Below, piece after piece: positions 24,401 to 35,200 of a DNA stretch of 64,000 nucleotides. How positions within the stretch are numbered: the first letter of the stretch is position 1; each line of letters begins with the position of its first letter. Made by a program: the position numbers and the translations under genes. This stretch comes from Drosophila miranda (lineage: Eukaryota > Arthropoda > Insecta > Diptera > Drosophilidae), in contig NC_046674.1 of NCBI RefSeq assembly GCF_003369915.1, positions 2,108,001-2,172,000 on the forward strand, in the 5' to 3' direction. A model generated the notes under the pieces. That model worked only from the letters and a program-made list of their open reading frames with translations. It searched no databases and was not told where the DNA came from.

Positions 24401-24498
24401 TTTTGAGTGGTGGCGGTGCTTGTGGTGCTGCTGCTGGTGGCATTGTTGAGCATCAATTTGGACAAGCGACTGGAAACGACATTGTCACGCGTCGTCAT
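18446..24498 (-). CDS. DENND5 (Rab6-interacting protein 1)-type Rab GEF, 14 exons, 1439 aa
   Basis: Predicted guanine-nucleotide exchange factor for Rab GTPases acting at Golgi and endosomal membranes (DENND5 family). Exons: 24498-24234, 24171-24062, 23711-23299, 23228-22939, 22871-21800, 21730-21524, 20898-20718, 20639-20300, 20233-20104, 20030-19780, 19705-19560, 19487-19369, 19300-18924 and 18864-18446. The CDS of 4320 nt stays in frame throughout. Order of parts: uDENN start ([12 protein letters not shown], near residue 65), central DENN region in exons 3-5 with a Gly/Ser/Pro-rich linker, dDENN in exons 5-6, first RUN domain across exons 8-10 ([20 protein letters not shown]), PLAT domain in exons 11-13, and second RUN domain in exons 13-14. 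The start at 24498 (MTTRDNVV) is chosen because it opens the conserved frame; an upstream start in the same frame cannot be excluded. The fly symbol is unknown to me. Confidence 0.9.
21392..21416. repeat. Oligo-T/oligo-G run in DENND5 intron 6
   Basis: Nine T followed by sixteen G on the plus strand (poly-C then poly-A on the transcript) inside the 624-nt intron 20899-21523. A mononucleotide run of this length is likely unstable in length and error-prone in assembly. I see no extra exon in this intron. Confidence 0.85.
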
Positions 24499-25739
24499 AG
24501 CTTCAGCTCCAAAACTCCTACGGCTCGAGCCAGCGGCGTCGTCGTCTTTCGCTTCTAATATTGTTGTTTGTGCTCCAAAAATGAACATCAAACAACCATT
24601 GAGACTCTTCGTCCACACGCACACATGCATGCAGAGATGTGTATGTAATACCGTTATGTACTCTGCAATTTTTGTGCACTTTCCAATTTTCTACGCAACC
24701 GTGAGTCGATAAATATTATTTGTATCTGCAATATATGTATGTTATATATATGTCTATTATTTTTAGGTTTATTTTATTTTTACTTTCTACATGTGTGCGT
24801 GTGCTTGTGTTGTATGTGTATATGCAAAATTTTCTATGCCAATGGCACACACAGACAAGACACACCAACACCACCACAGACAACACCACACTCGACAACC
24901 ACCTCGCGTTTGTTGTGACTGTTCAGGTGGCTTTCTTTTCAAGCCTTCGCGTTTAAAACTGGGTCGAAACCTACTAGCAACAATTCTTGTGTTCGGGAAG
25001 AACCACTACCAACAACAAAGAGCAATAATTACAGTTGGGGGGCTAGTGCCATTGGCACACACAGACACGAAACTTCGTTGTTTACCAACACACACACAAA
25101 CAACACCAACCACTTCGCACAGTGTGACCGCGCACGTATTGGTGAAATACACCATCTACCCTCAGAAATATTTTGAAAACGAGACGGTGCATTTCGGTAT
25201 ATATTTTTCCCTCTTCGAATCGGTTATTGGCTCTTTGAATCGGCATGACTCTCAACGGGTTTTACCGTTCAGAATTTATGGGCCAGCAGCATGTGCCGAA
25301 AAAATAGCAACATTCTGCATACCTTGGATATAAGGATATATTAGAATTGAGGAAGTGTTTGTCAGATATGCTCTATTGAATGCAGATATTTTTCAGTCAC
25401 AAATTTAAGCTATTTCAACGAAATTTCTTACGGAGACCAAGAATTGGCATCGGAATTGAGATACATATACAGGAAACTAATCAAAGGCGTCAATAGGCAA
25501 TAAACCATTCAAACTGAGAGAAGCTCATTACTAATTACTTTTCAGAGCAGCTTGGAACAAACACAATTTTAAAAATTATTTACAAAATTTACAAATGTCC
25601 ATACTTACAGCTGACCAGCAACAATGACATAACATTCCGTGCACACTTACGTTTTGTGATTTGACTTTTTTTGTTGAAATCTTTATTCATAAACATTCTA
25701 TAAAAAGCAGAGTTTAAGATTAGCATATCTAGTGAAAAA
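24499..25739. promoter_or_regulatory. DENND5-type gene promoter and intergenic region
   Basis: At 25130-25120 the minus strand reads CGGTCACACTG, a full Motif 1 match, as in the msk promoter. A GGTATATATTT Motif-6-like site lies at 25196-25206 (plus strand). CA-rich microsatellite stretches with CACACACAGAC words fill 24840-25110. 25380-25739 is AT-rich with nothing recognised. Confidence 0.55.
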
Positions 25740-26124
25740 TTGATTCATCAATAGGATACAAATATGTGATCAGGGCTGAAAGCTCTAGCTAGCTAGTAAT
25801 ATTAAACCGAATATCAAAATCGAGGAACATGAATTCCGATCATGGACAGAGAACGATTAACCCATTGTCGACCAAAGGGTGTTAAAATACACTCCATGAA
25901 AGTGATGAAACTTGAAGAATTGTAGCAAAGTTCAGATGCAAAATATCGAGGTAATTAGGGGTCATTAGGATGGATCTCCAAGAAGATTTTACGGACACTA
26001 ATATTTGCCGTGTTTTAGCTCAAGTTGTTCACCTGTTTAAAAAGTGTGCGACTTAGAGGGTTAAGTTCGTTTAATCATTATGAGCTGCTGAACACTGCGA
26101 AAGTGACATTTGACGGAGGTGTGG
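25740..26124 (+). repeat. Promoter-associated dispersed repeat, copy C (upstream of PTC7-type phosphatase)
   Basis: Aligns with 6281-6680 nearly end to end (shared words listed there) and ends TTTGACGGAGGTGTGG. It lies 238 nt before the phosphatase start codon in the gene's orientation. It also bridges to the msk copy: its ATATCAAAATCG and TGAATTC words occur in the minus-strand reading of 5320-5345. Confidence 0.85.
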
Positions 26125-26362
26125 ATAAAAAGTGTATCACATAACATTTCGCATTTAATTGGAACGTAAATTAGAAAATTCGAAAAATTGTGAGTTCAAT
26201 CACCGAAAAAGCTATTGATACGAAAGCGGGGCATGCGACTGATGCCAAACGACGCCTTTTCCATGCACGACAAGTTGTAAAATCGATACCTATATGTACG
26301 AAAGTGAAAATCCAAATTGACGCGACCGACCAAACCACGAGATCACACTAGTTTTCTGAGCG

Positions 26363-27304
26363 ATGCATTCGCTTCACTGGACATCGCGTATGATATCGCG
26401 GGCCCTGCGTAGCAGCTTTTCCACACTCTTGGAGTCTGCCACTGGGGCTGCGGCCAGCAAGGGTGGCGAAGGTGCTCTCAAGTCTGCCTCACCGCGGCCA
26501 CATTTCGTGTCTGTGGTCTGTGGATTCGCCAAGGACAACCTGCGCCACAAGTACAAGCCTGGAAAGTATGGCGAGGACTCCTGGTTCAAGGCATCCACAG
26601 AGCAGGCCGATGTTATGGGCGTGGCCGACGGTGTCGGAGGCTGGCGCAGCTACGGCATCGATCCGGGCGAGTTTTCCTCCTTCCTGATGCGCACATGCGA
26701 GCGCCTGGTGCAGTGCAGTCACTTTAACCCGCAGCGACCCGTCAATCTGCTGGCGTACAGCTACTGCGAGCTGATGGAACAGAAGAAGCCCATTCTGGGC
26801 AGCAGCACTGCCTGCGTGTTAATCCTCAATCGGGAGACGAAAACGGTGCACACTGCCAATATCGGAGACAGTGGCTTCATGGTGGTGAGGCAGGGCGAGG
26901 TGGTGCACAAGTCTGAGGAGCAACAGCACTACTTCAACACGCCCTTCCAGCTATCCCTGCCCCCGCCCGGCCATGGCCCGAACGTGCTGAGCGATAGCCC
27001 CGAGTCGGCGGACACCATGAGTTTCCCCGTGGAGGATGGCGATGTTATACTCATCGCCACCGATGGCGTCTTCGACAATGTGCCCGAGGACCTCATGCTG
27101 GATGTGCTGCGCGATGTGGAGGGCGAACGGGATCCCGTCAAGCTACAGATGACCGCCAACAGCCTGGCCCTGATGGCCCGCACGCTGTCCCTCAACAGCG
27201 AGTTCCTCTCGCCCTTTGCCCTCAGCGCTCGTCGCAACAATATACAGGCACGCGGTGGCAAGCCAGATGACATTACAGTCGTCCTGGCCACTGTTGCAAT
27301 GTAA
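26363..27304 (+). CDS. CG12091: PP2C-family protein phosphatase, PTC7 homologue, 313 aa, intronless
   Basis: PPTC7-type metal-dependent Ser/Thr phosphatase, a family that acts in mitochondria and tunes coenzyme Q synthesis and mitophagy receptors. PP2C metal and phosphate motifs are in order: GEDSWF (residues 70-75), VADGVGGW (metal-binding Asp), ANIGDSGF, ATDGVFDN and GKPDDITVV near the C-terminus. The N-terminus (MHSLHWTSRM then ISRALRSSF) is Arg/Ser-rich without acidic residues, as expected for a mitochondrial targeting peptide. Single exon; the first ATG opens the frame. It is immediately followed by Iml1 (CG12090), which fits consecutive CG numbering and supports the symbol. AATAAA at 27767-27772 is the likely poly(A) signal. 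Confidence 0.9.
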   Translation: MHSLHWTSRMISRALRSSFSTLLESATGAAASKGGEGALKSASPRPHFVSVVCGFAKDNLRHKYKPGKYGEDSWFKASTEQADVMGVADGVGGWRSYGIDPGEFSSFLMRTCERLVQCSHFNPQRPVNLLAYSYCELMEQKKPILGSSTACVLILNRETKTVHTANIGDSGFMVVRQGEVVHKSEEQQHYFNTPFQLSLPPPGHGPNVLSDSPESADTMSFPVEDGDVILIATDGVFDNVPEDLMLDVLRDVEGERDPVKLQMTANSLALMARTLSLNSEFLSPFALSARRNNIQARGGKPDDITVVLATVAM

Positions 27305-29299
27305 AAAAAACTCATAGTCGAGAGATGTTCCCTTAACGTCAATGTCCCCCCGTCAATGTCTCCAAAACTTAGTGATTAATGTTTAATCGTAGCTCGTACG
27401 TATTTAGTTAGCTTTTAGGAGTCTGTTTCCGTGGTTCTGTCTAATGTTTAAGCTTAGTGTTGAGATATTGAATGAGACAAGAACGAACGATGGCCATAAC
27501 GATAACAACAACGACACGAACACCTCCCTTCCCCACTTTTAATTGTTACAGAATTGCATGACCCATGCCCCTTGCCCCATTCCCCATACCCCCAAATTCA
27601 TTCATACTAAAATAACACAAAAAAACTAAATAACGCGCATCCTGGAGAGCGACCTAAACGTTAAAAATTACCCCCTGACGCCCCCAATCAAAGCGAATGC
27701 AACGCCTTCAAATGTATACATAACCCTCGCTATAAGTAGTAAAAACAACAAACAAAAAATTATTATAATAAATGCAAAATTATCAGGCCGAAATGATCTT
27801 TGTCGTCAGCGACGGCTTCACGACGGAGGAGTAGAGTAGCGTTCTAATCAACAAATAAATTGCGAAACGAGCCCGAACCCTGGCGGAGGAGGAGGAGGAG
27901 GAGGAGTAGATGATGGATTGCGTTGAGGAGTCGAAGTGCATAATGGTATGCTATGCGAATTATTTGAACTGAGGATTTATTATATCCAGGCAAAAATGGC
28001 GACTGTCTTTAACAAAATTTACTGTCGAAATGTACTCACTGATATTTGCGACCCAATAAAATTATTCATTGAAAACAACAACCAATCAAACTGTGTTAAT
28101 TTCGAGTCTCTAATTGCTTTGATAAAATTCATGGTCAAACGTGTGCACAAGCATATGGAAGGGGTTCTTTTCTTGAATTTATGTTTCGCATAAACCATGG
28201 AACCATGGGCAATTCAACGTTTCCTAACACTAGTCTAATACAAAATTAAAACATAATAGAGCCATTGAAAACGACTACTGGGAATGAATGCGACAAAAAT
28301 GCTGTTTCCTCGATCTAACTAAACAGTTTATTCGTGCTAATTTGGAAACTGGTTTTGCTTGGATGTTCATGAATTCCCGTCTCGTATAAACAACAGCCGC
28401 TTAACCCCATCAAATACCGTGTAAAATGGGACGCCTTCTTAGCCCCATATATATACCGTGGCATTTAAATTGATTAAAAAAGGATGCACAATTCCCCAAA
28501 ATATTTTCTCCGGCTGCGAACGTCACAGCGGCCATCGAAAGAGAAATTCTTTCAATTAAAGAAATAGTAAAAACAAGATTTTCTATCCCATATCTTCCTG
28601 ACGAATTTACCCCAAAATTCGCCAATAACAACACCCAAGAGGTGTATGGTGGATGATATTAATAAACATGTTCCCAATTTGGTGGACATTCTAAACAAAA
28701 AAATCCTTATATTATGGTACAGGGCCATCCAGATGCCATACCATTATTCATTCGGATTGTCGGAGTTGTGGGTGGGCTGACACGCCCAGCCAAACCCACG
28801 CCACTGCGTGCTAAACAAAGAGAGACGCGGAAGGATATTGCGACAGTACTAGATATCTACAAGCGGGCGGTAGAAAAAGTCAGTCCCTGCTCAGGTGCAC
28901 GGGTCAGAAGGAGGAGCTGGACCCGATTCAGCGGCGGAGCTTAATTCAGCACCTATAATAACGAAAAGCAGCTCCACCTAACATCCAAAGACATCAAAAT
29001 TATGGAGCGCGAGATTTTGCAAATCTTCCCGAAAGAAAAAGTTCAATAGTATTGAAGGACGTTCGAAAATTTGTATTTTCAACAAAATACCGCTTTGTTT
29101 AAATTGATTTAAAATTTCAATTCAATAGTTTTTGGCGGCGATTGTTGCGACGTTGCACAGCACTAAAACACCAAAGAACAGAGAAGGAGCGCACCATCAA
29201 AACAAACACGAAAAAAGAAGATTTCAGAATGCGAATAAAATAATTGGCCGGTAAATTAAACATTTTAATCGCGTTTGCGTCGGCCAGCGCATCAAAAAT
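27305..29299. other. Phosphatase 3' UTR and intergenic DNA upstream of Iml1
   Basis: Contains the phosphatase poly(A) signal near 27770, a GGA/GAG repeat at 27886-27906, and AT-rich DNA. Frames at 27936-28193 and 28714-28944 have no recognisable domain and no codon bias that I can see. 28400-28980 has a mosaic feel (several broken frames) that could be old transposon, but I cannot name it. The Iml1 promoter must lie near 29050-29290; no clear core element seen. Confidence 0.45.
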
Positions 29300-32200
29300 A
29301 TGAAGCTCTACAAGCTGAATACACACACTCGTGGCTGCAACAAGTCGTACGGTAAGCAAACACATTTGAAAAGTGTGAGCACATAAATTGCGCAAATTTC
29401 ACTGCTGTTGAATATTTTTGTGCAGATGCGGACCTCGTGATGAACTTGAAGGACCACCCCAACGCAAATGTAGGCGATGTTGTGGAGATTTATGTCCCAG
29501 ATGACGAGAACGGCACGCATCTGCTACTGCAGATCACAGAGTTCAGCGGTAGCTGTGGCCGTGATGTGATAAGCATCGAGTCGGGCATTGCCGTTGCCTT
29601 TAAGTTGAGGCCCTACTCCAATGTGGTGATGCGGATAGTGAATCCGGCCGATGTAGCCCTCGACTCCATAGAGATTACCTTCAAGGATCAGTACATGGGC
29701 CGCTCTGAGATGTGGCGCCTGAAAACGTATTTGGTAAGCAAGCCAAGGCCTACATCCTTTGAGGATGCTATTCTTGAGGATTCCCTTTCCCCTTGCAGAC
29801 GGACACCTGTGTGTATGTGAACAAGAAGATTGACTACAACGACATGCAGATACGCTGCCAGGTGTACGAAATGTGGTCCCAGGGCGAACGCGTGGCCAGC
29901 GGCGTCATCACCGACGACACAAAGATCGTCTTCCGCAGCAGCACATCCATGGTGTACCTCTTCCTGCAGATGTCCTCGGAAATGTGGGACTTTGACATCC
30001 ATGGCGACTTGTATTTTGAGAAGGCAGTTAATGGCTTTCTCACCGAACTCTTCCAAAAGTGGAAAAAGCTGAGCTGCAACCATGAGGTAACCATCGTCCT
30101 GTTTTCGCGCACCTTCTATGCGGCCAAGAGTTTGGATGAGTTCCCAGAGCACATGCGCGACTGCCTGCAGCTGGACTACAAGGGTCGCTTCTACGAGGAT
30201 TTCTATCGAGTGGCGATTCAGAACGAGCGCAACGACGACTGGTGCACGGTGTTGGGGCAGCTGCGGAAGCTTTTCACCTCCTACCAGGAGACAGTGCTGC
30301 GCTATCATGAGCGCCAGCACATGAAGATCCCCCCGGCCACAAACTCTACGGCCACGCAGGGCAATTTCCTTGAGGTACTCAACATTTCGTTGAATACATT
30401 CGAGAAGCATTACCTGGATCGCACATTCGATCGCACCGGACAGCTCTCGGTGGTGATTACACCCGGCGTGGGTGTCTTCTCGGTGGACAGGGAGCTGACA
30501 AACATCACCAAGCAGCGCATCATCGACAACGGCGTGGGCAGCGATCTGGTTTGCGTTGGCGAGCAGCCGCTGCATGCAGTGCCGCTGTTGAAGTTCCACA
30601 ACAAAGACACCACCCTGACATCCGCCGATGATTATTCCCTGCCGCATTGGATCAATCTAAGCTTCTATTCCACAAACAAGAAGATCGCGTACTCCAGTTT
30701 CATACCCCGCATCAAGCTGCCGCTTTTTGTGTCCGATCAAGCGCTCAACGCGGACGAAGGAGAGGAGAATGAGAGGAATTTCCTCAGCTGCAAGCAGTCG
30801 GAGTACAAGCACAACTCTCTTTTCGACTATGATGCGTATGATGAGCAGATCTTTCAGCCATTGCCGGCACAGAGCACCTGGTAAGCCTCCAACTGAGTTG
30901 AATCTCTCTCCCACTCTCGCTGATAAATACTCTTCTCCTTTCAGCTCCCTTCAGCGCGTGGTAAGGGCCAAGAAGACATCGGTACCTAGTCTGGAAACCT
31001 ATGCATATCGTAACAACGACTGGGAGAATCTCACGCCCACACAGATTCCGGCCATGCGACGCAAAATGTCTGATCCGGATATACATCATGGCACCTCTGC
31101 CATGCTGGCGGCACTGGTATGTCGCTCAAAAGATTTCCTCCCAATAAAGTCCTGCAACTTGTACTCAACTCTCCCTCAGCCTGATACCACAAATCTCTCG
31201 GAATCCCTGGCTTCGGAGAAGAACTCCCGTCGAACGATTGTCAGCATTGCGCCAATTGTGCGTCCCGGACGTGCCCTGATCAATCCCTTTGATCCCTCTC
31301 AAGTGACGATCAAATTGACATCGAATCGCCGCCGCTGGACGCACATTTTCCCCAAGGGACCGACGGGTGTGCTCATCCAGCAGCATCATTACCAAGCAGT
31401 GCCTGCAAAAATCGTACCAGCGGGACAGCGTCCGCTGCAGCAGATACCCAACAATAGCCAGAGCAGCACCACCAATAACAACGAGACGGAGACGGAGTAT
31501 TCCTGCGATCCGGAAGAGCAGTACGACCAGCTATCCACGCACTCCATGCTAAGCAAATCGGTGTCCTCGCACAGCTTTGTGATGGGCGATGAAAAGATCG
31601 ACTGTGAGTGAGCTCAGAGATTTCATTCCCCTTTTCCATTTCCGTCTAAAATCAATTCCCTATCTTTCCGCCAATTGCAGTTTTCAAGAGGCGACAGAAC
31701 TCTCTGCTGAATGCATTGCCTGCAAATGTCCCAAATCTGACGGCAACGCAGGCCAAATCGTATCTCTGGGGAGCCACCGGCGAGCAGGAGTGGACGCCAG
31801 CAATTACCACGGGTAAGTAATCACAGAACTGATTGCTCAAAGATCATATCTTTAAGGACAGACAGCCACTGTCTGGTGAGCGTATACCAGTCTAAGTTCA
31901 GTTGGGGATTGGCTCTTGCCTCGAATGGGAGTAATGTGGCTCCAGTTTATTGCGATTCTGCTGTTTCTGCCGCATCAAAGCAGAGAGCAGGAGATAAACT
32001 TTACGCTGCCCGAGCAGCTTGCATTGTTTCTGGACCGGATTGGAGACGTGCACCGCCTGCAAGCCATCAGCATTGTCAATAGCAGAGACTCCATCAGCCC
32101 CGACTATCTGGATGGCCTTCATCGGCAGCTTAGAGCCAATGCTAGCATGCACTTCCAACTGCTGCCCCAAATGACGGGCACAGATGTGGACGCCCATGTG

Positions 32201-35200
32201 TGTTTCAGTGCCCTCCAGGATGAGGATACGCTGTATGTGGTGTTTGCAAGGCACTCGAGGGACCCAGTGATCCAATTGCAGGCGAAACGAGCTCGAGGAC
32301 GCCGCTACAGCAAGACGTTGTTTCTGCTGAAGGAGCACGAATCACTTCCCGTTTTGGGGGAGTTCTTCAAGCTGCTCTGGCAGTTGCAATTTCGCTCCGC
32401 TCTGGTGGTTACGGCACAGCGATGGGCTTACCAGATGGATCCCTATCCCAAGATGAAAATAAAACGCATGAAAGAAGTCTCCTCGTACGATCTGGAGGAG
32501 ATCTTTCCCAAACCCAATCGCAAGAACTTCAACGGCTACGAGCTGCATCTGGCCGTGCAGCTGGATATTCCGAACAGCTTCTGGTGGCGAGATCCGCGCA
32601 ACCAACAATTGCGGTTGGACGGAGCGGGTGGAAAAATTATTAATGAGCTGATGGCCAAACTGAATGTCACCCTGAAGGTGCATCCCCTGTTGGTGAATGG
32701 GTCGCGGTGGCTAAATATGCCTGCCATTATCGACTTGATAGCCAGCAATCGCATGGAGCTGAGTTCCCATTTGTGCGACACGCTGCAGGCATCCACAGAG
32801 GTGGATTACTCCTATCCAGTACGGCTGACGAGTCGTTGTTTTATGATACCCCTGGACAACCAGATCTCTCGAACTCTGTACGTCTTGCTGCCCTTCCAAT
32901 GGTCCGTGTGGCTGAGTGTCCTGTTGATCCTGCTCGTGCTGCACTTTTTCGGCGTCCGTTGGCTCGTGCCGGACTCCCAGTTGTGGGCGTTAATCGGAGT
33001 CCCCGGCTGGCGCCTCAGTAGATCTCACCACCATAGTATACTCAACACTGTGACCTGCTACCTGGTGCTCTTTGGGGTCTGTTTGATCTGCCAGTTGTAT
33101 TCCACGAAGCTGACATCTTTCCTGACGGTGACGCTCAGCCATAAGTTGCCCAGCAGCTTGGACGAGATTCTCCGGCTGCCATTCCCCATTCTCGCACTAC
33201 CCTTGGATGTGGAACTCATTGTGGGTACCTTTGGCCATGCGGAGGAGTTCCGGCGGATGTTCAGCGTAACGGATGCCCAGACCTTCGCGACGCGTCGCAT
33301 TAACATGGATCCGGGCTACATCTATCCGATTAGCAGCTTTCGCTGGTTTTTCTACAGCGTCCAGCAGCGCTACCTGAAGACCAAGCGCTTCTATTTGTCG
33401 TCGCTGTGCCATGGGACCTTTGCGGCTCAGTTCCAGCTGCGCATCGACTCCCATTTCAAGGATCCACTGCATCGTTTTGCACTGCATGTGCAGGAGGCGG
33501 GCCTGCTGTTTGTGTGGATGAAAGAGAGCTATCAGAGTGCACGCCTCGGCGGCTACATTCAGGAATTCACCAGCGCCGAGGAGTTTCTGGACGATATTCG
33601 TCCGTTGGCCTTCAATCTGCTGGCCCCAGCCTTTAGTTTGTTTATAAGCGGCCTTTTGGTCAGCCTTGTGGTCTTTCTGGTTGAGATTCGACCGCATTCC
33701 TGTGCTCGAAGGAGTAGTAGAAACAGTAGCTCCCACTAACCGCACCAACCCTTGAACCACTGAACCCTTGAACCCTTGAAGCCATAACCACTCCATATAT
33801 ATTTATGGATTTTATATATGTATTTTATTCAAATCGGAAACGAACTAATGCATTTTACGTAGCCCATTCCTAACTGCGCGAGCAAAATCGATCGGAAACT
33901 GAATTTTTAATTAACTTTATGTATAATTCGCCATATTCCCACCGCCATCCACCGCGATCCACCAATCAATCGATCAACGAACTCCAATTGGATCTAACAA
34001 AATGAAAATTACAATTAAAAAAACCCCCACCCACCCACATCGATCGTTCGTTTAGTTATTGCGAATCCTGCGGCGGCGGGCAAACATTTGCGGCCCATTG
34101 TCGAGACCGAGCATCACTTTGGAGGCGACTCTCCGCTCGAGCCGGCGGTGGCGGCGGCGGCAGCAACCGAGGCCGAGGTTGTTGGCAAAGGAAAAATCAT
34201 CATAGGTTTGGAATACAAATATTTCACAAGTAATCGTACTTTTTTTTGTGTACAAAAAGCATTTAGCAAAGCATCCACACACACACATACACAAACGCAC
34301 ACACCACACATTTTAGATATACTTTTTGAAAGCACAGTAGACCTTAGATCCGCCTTGAAACCGCATTGTATTTGTATATTTTGTATCTGTAGAATATACA
34401 TTTTGTAGAACTATTTTATTCAGTAGTGTCCCATCCCATCAAAGACTGTAGTCTAACGAAGAGAATGGGGAGCTCTTTCGGTGAAACCGCACCCCGATAT
34501 GTGTTCTCTGTGTGGTTCCAACATCCATGGCAATCCTTGTAATGTCATAAGGACTGTCCGTTTTATGAGAGCCTTTTGCTTGCCAAATACATATGAGTCC
34601 TGTTAGTAAGTTATATATAATATTTTCAAGCAGTTTTAGAACAGTTTTATAGGTTTTACAGAGCCTAGCTTTTGCAATAAATTAGGTACAGTGTTTCCTG
34701 TTTAAATGGTAAAGACTAAAGCAGTTTACTTTTAAATGGGGAAAATCACTAAGCAGAATAATTGTTCACGAATGAGCTTGTAGTTAAATGATAGTTAATT
34801 CGCTAATTGCCGGTTATCCTCTTAAATTTTCGATAAAGATACTTTTCACACAGCAAGAAATTGTGTTGAAATTATAGGAAAACTCGGGGAGGGTCCTAAA
34901 GTTTTGAAATCTTTATAATTGCTTAGCTATTTGTTATACTGTCTGATGGAGAGATGTTAATCAAGAACCAAATGATGAGCAAACATGCCTGCCCGGGGGA
35001 AGGATATGAAGGATATGCCGCATGTAGACTGCGACTACGACTACGACTACCTTTGCTTTGCACCTCACCCCCCGCTTAACCCAGCGCGCGCCAGCACCTA
35101 CTCCTACGCCGTATGCATGTAGTACTCATCCACAAATTAATTGTAGCCTAAATCGTAGACCCACCGCACTTATCCACAAACAACAACAAAAACAAAACCA

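Noticed and set aside
24720-25333. 180-codon frame upstream of the DENND5-type gene
   Set aside because: Composed of CA-rich repeats and promoter sequence, including the Motif 1 site; no protein-like features.
28410-28944. Possible transposon coding remnants upstream of Iml1
   Set aside because: Several short broken frames with no motif that identifies an element family; not enough to call.
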